Shown here: one piece after another, positions 6,714-8,314 of the stretch | Position numbering within the stretch: the first letter of the stretch is position 1 | Layout of the letters: every line of letters begins with the position of its first letter | Source of the DNA: JAJTFW01 sp046049215 | GTDB taxonomy: Bacteria > Bacteroidota > Bacteroidia > AKYH767-A > OLB10 | Reading direction: 5' to 3' | Length of the DNA: 8,314 nt | Assembly (NCBI GenBank): GCA_046049215.1 | Contig: JBJOER010000171.1 | Location: forward strand, 1 to 8,314 | Made by a program: the position numbers and the translations under genes | Notes under the pieces: generated by a model | The model's database searches: none | The model's input: the letters and a program-made list of their open reading frames with translations, nothing else | What the model was told of the DNA's origin: nothing

Positions 6714-7694
6714 ATGAAGGCGATTCAATTCATCGACCGGCCGGTTCATATTCCCCGCTCGTTTTACGACGAGGCAGTGGACCACCTGATCCGGAATTGC
6801 AGCATGCTTCCGGGACTCCTGTCGATCTATAGGTTTGGCACAGTGAACGCACCCGGGATCTCCGATCTCGACATCCTTTTTGTGTTTGAAGAGGGTGCCT
6901 ATTGCCCAATGAATGGTCTGGAGAGTCTTCCCGACAAATTCGGCCCGTTGTTTACTCACGGCATCATGGCCATGAGCGAGAATGCATTTGAAGACAACTT
7001 CCGGTTTTCCATCTGGAGCAAAGCCGATTGTATATGGGGAAAGCAATTGACCTGTCCGGAGGAAAGACCCGAACATGATCAGTTAATTCTGGACCGTCAA
7101 ACAGCGGTTGAATTCCTCATGGCCAATTACATCGACTTCATGGTTCAATCCAGCTACGGAGTATTCAAACTGAGGTCGTTCCTGCAACACATGAAAGGCC
7201 TTGCTTACGACATGGACCTTCTGAACATGAACGATAGTCCACTCCACCCATTGATCAGCACCCTGCGTGAGTTGACTATACATTGGTTTGACTATACACC
7301 CTCTGATGAACGAATCAGGGATTGGATCGAGTCTTTTTCGGCCGTATTCCCTATTGTAGCTGACGAAATCCTGCAAAACCACCCGTTAATGCTTCCCGAA
7401 AGTGACAGTGGCAATTACACTATCGCCTCCAATATGCTACTCAAGCCCGGAGAAAAGGTTGGTTTTTCGCATGACGGATGGCAATTACCCGTTGCCTTTT
7501 CTTTCCTGGGAAAAAGCTACTTCAAGCTACTACACAGAACAAATCGCTTTCTTTTCACCTGTCCGGTTTATCACCAACAGCGAGGTTTTCTAGCCGATAG
7601 ATTCCAATTCCTACAACGAATGAAGGCCTATAACCGCGAACACGTTCCGCGCTTCATGACCATGACGCCAAGCATCAATGCCAAGCTGATCTGA
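6714..7694 (+). CDS. Second nucleotidyltransferase-fold protein, divergent
   Basis: The 326-residue protein has a short Pol beta-type core near its N-terminus: strand SIYRFGTV (37-44), with G42-T43 in place of the usual G-S, then ISDLDILFVF (49-58) with D51 and D53. GPLFTHG (77-83) follows, which resembles DPLQHHG in the protein encoded at 3324-4328. DCIWGKQL (105-112) may bring a third acidic residue. The rest is mostly helical, with VFKLRSFLQHMKGLAYDMDLL spanning 150-170. There is no signal peptide or membrane segment. ATG 6714 is 4 nt after the preceding stop, with A-rich sequence before it and no Shine-Dalgarno sequence. It is likely co-transcribed with the beta-propeller gene and the following methyltransferase. 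The call rests on the fold motif only; it could be an active nucleotidyl- or phosphotransferase or a non-catalytic relative. The substrate is unknown. Confidence 0.6.
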   Translation: MKAIQFIDRPVHIPRSFYDEAVDHLIRNCSMLPGLLSIYRFGTVNAPGISDLDILFVFEEGAYCPMNGLESLPDKFGPLFTHGIMAMSENAFEDNFRFSIWSKADCIWGKQLTCPEERPEHDQLILDRQTAVEFLMANYIDFMVQSSYGVFKLRSFLQHMKGLAYDMDLLNMNDSPLHPLISTLRELTIHWFDYTPSDERIRDWIESFSAVFPIVADEILQNHPLMLPESDSGNYTIASNMLLKPGEKVGFSHDGWQLPVAFSFLGKSYFKLLHRTNRFLFTCPVYHQQRGFLADRFQFLQRMKAYNREHVPRFMTMTPSINAKLI

Positions 7695-7696
7695 AC

Positions 7697-8314
7697 ATGC
7701 GACTAGATAATCCCGGTGCCATTGTCGAAAACAGCTTAAGAAGCCGTTTACTCCGAAACTACCTGGAAGAAAAGTGTCCGACAGGCACCCTGCTCGACCT
7801 TGGCTGCGGTACAAGACCTTACAGGTCAATCTATGATCCTTTCTTTGAAAAATCGATCGGAGCGGATTTACCCGACGCACCTTTCCCCCAGCATGGAATC
7901 GACATCCTTTGCTCTGCTACGTCGGTACCTTTACCCGACAATAGCATTGATTTCATTCTTTGTACGGAAGTCCTTCACGATCTACCCGAGCCCGACTTGT
8001 TCTTCAACGAGGCCAAACGCCTTTTGAAACCCGGGGGCGTTCTTTTTCTAACCAGTCCATTTGTCGTACCGATTGTAGACGGCAACTTCGACCATTACCG
8101 GTACACGGAACACGGACTCCGATATCGTATTCTTAAATCAGGCTTGGACATCGATGCCATAGAATCGGTCGGCGATGTTTTCTCCAGTGCATTGACCTTG
8201 ATCATCAAGCCACCACTGAAAGCCATAAACACCCTTTGCAAACTCCTGCGGTGGCCGGGAGCCTACTCCTCGTTTAACCCACTGGTCTTCATTATTGCCG
8301 TGGTACCACAGGCC
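7697..8314 (+). CDS. Class I SAM-dependent methyltransferase, Methyltransf_11-like (3' truncated by window)
   Basis: The reading frame stays open from ATG 7697 to the window end (206 codons seen, no stop). Motif I is LLDLGCGTRPY (32-42), a textbook glycine-rich SAM loop. IGADLP holds the acidic residue at the end of strand 2. VPLPDNSIDFILCTEVLHD spans the motif II/post-II region typical of Methyltransf_11, and EAKRLLKPGGVLFLTSPF is motif III with the LKPGG turn. The DHYRYTEHGL segment is common in methyltransferases of polysaccharide loci ('hyRyT..gl'). The last visible part (about 180-206) is hydrophobic and may be a membrane-contacting tail. The start is 2 nt after the preceding stop, so this belongs to the same operon. 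It differs from the methyltransferase at 1395-2141 in family and motif pattern, so the two probably modify different positions. The acceptor is unknown. Confidence 0.85.
   Translation, partial: MRLDNPGAIVENSLRSRLLRNYLEEKCPTGTLLDLGCGTRPYRSIYDPFFEKSIGADLPDAPFPQHGIDILCSATSVPLPDNSIDFILCTEVLHDLPEPDLFFNEAKRLLKPGGVLFLTSPFVVPIVDGNFDHYRYTEHGLRYRILKSGLDIDAIESVGDVFSSALTLIIKPPLKAINTLCKLLRWPGAYSSFNPLVFIIAVVPQA

Noticed and set aside
7611..7880. Minus-strand 89-codon open frame across the start of the last methyltransferase gene
   Set aside because: It is antisense to two well-supported genes, has no recognisable motif, and fits a shadow frame.

Overview
The window is a stretch of a surface-glycan (exopolysaccharide, capsule or O-antigen type) biosynthesis locus, most likely from a member of the Bacteroidota. 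The phylum call rests on three things. Shine-Dalgarno sequences are absent before nearly all starts. Two boxes match the Bacteroidota -7 promoter consensus TAnnTTTG in the only real intergenic gap. The gene content also fits: Wzx flippase, GT4 glycosyltransferase, sulfotransferase and methyltransferases, tightly packed. Genus cannot be told from this sequence. Base composition looks fairly even throughout, and I saw no RNA gene, insertion sequence, CRISPR array or integration site.

Layout, left block (1-4328, plus strand): the last codons of an upstream gene, then a Wzx-type flippase, a Methyltransf_24-like methyltransferase, a GT-B/GT4 glycosyltransferase and a nucleotidyltransferase-fold protein. 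Junctions are GTGA, 12 nt, 1 nt and ATGA, so this is probably one translationally coupled operon. Centre (4319-5125, minus strand): a PAPS-type sulfotransferase whose 3' end overlaps the nucleotidyltransferase gene tail to tail by 10 bp. A 75-bp divergent promoter region follows (5126-5200). Right block (5201-8314, plus strand): a two-part protein, with a degenerate formyltransferase-like N-terminus and a GINT1_N-like five-bladed beta-propeller C-terminus; then a second, divergent nucleotidyltransferase-fold protein; then a class I SAM methyltransferase that runs off the window. These junctions are 4 nt and 2 nt.

A working picture is that the glycosyltransferase (with others outside the window) builds a lipid-linked oligosaccharide on the cytoplasmic face of the inner membrane. 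The sulfotransferase and methyltransferases would decorate it, and Wzx would flip it. No polymerase (Wzy), initiating sugar-phosphate transferase or nucleotide-sugar enzyme is in view, so the window is the interior of a larger cluster. The least explained parts are the two nucleotidyltransferase-fold proteins, which share a G[ST]..DxD core and a P-L-x-x-H-G motif, and the beta-propeller fusion between them. They may form an uncharacterised glycan-modification module, but no substrate can be read from the sequence.
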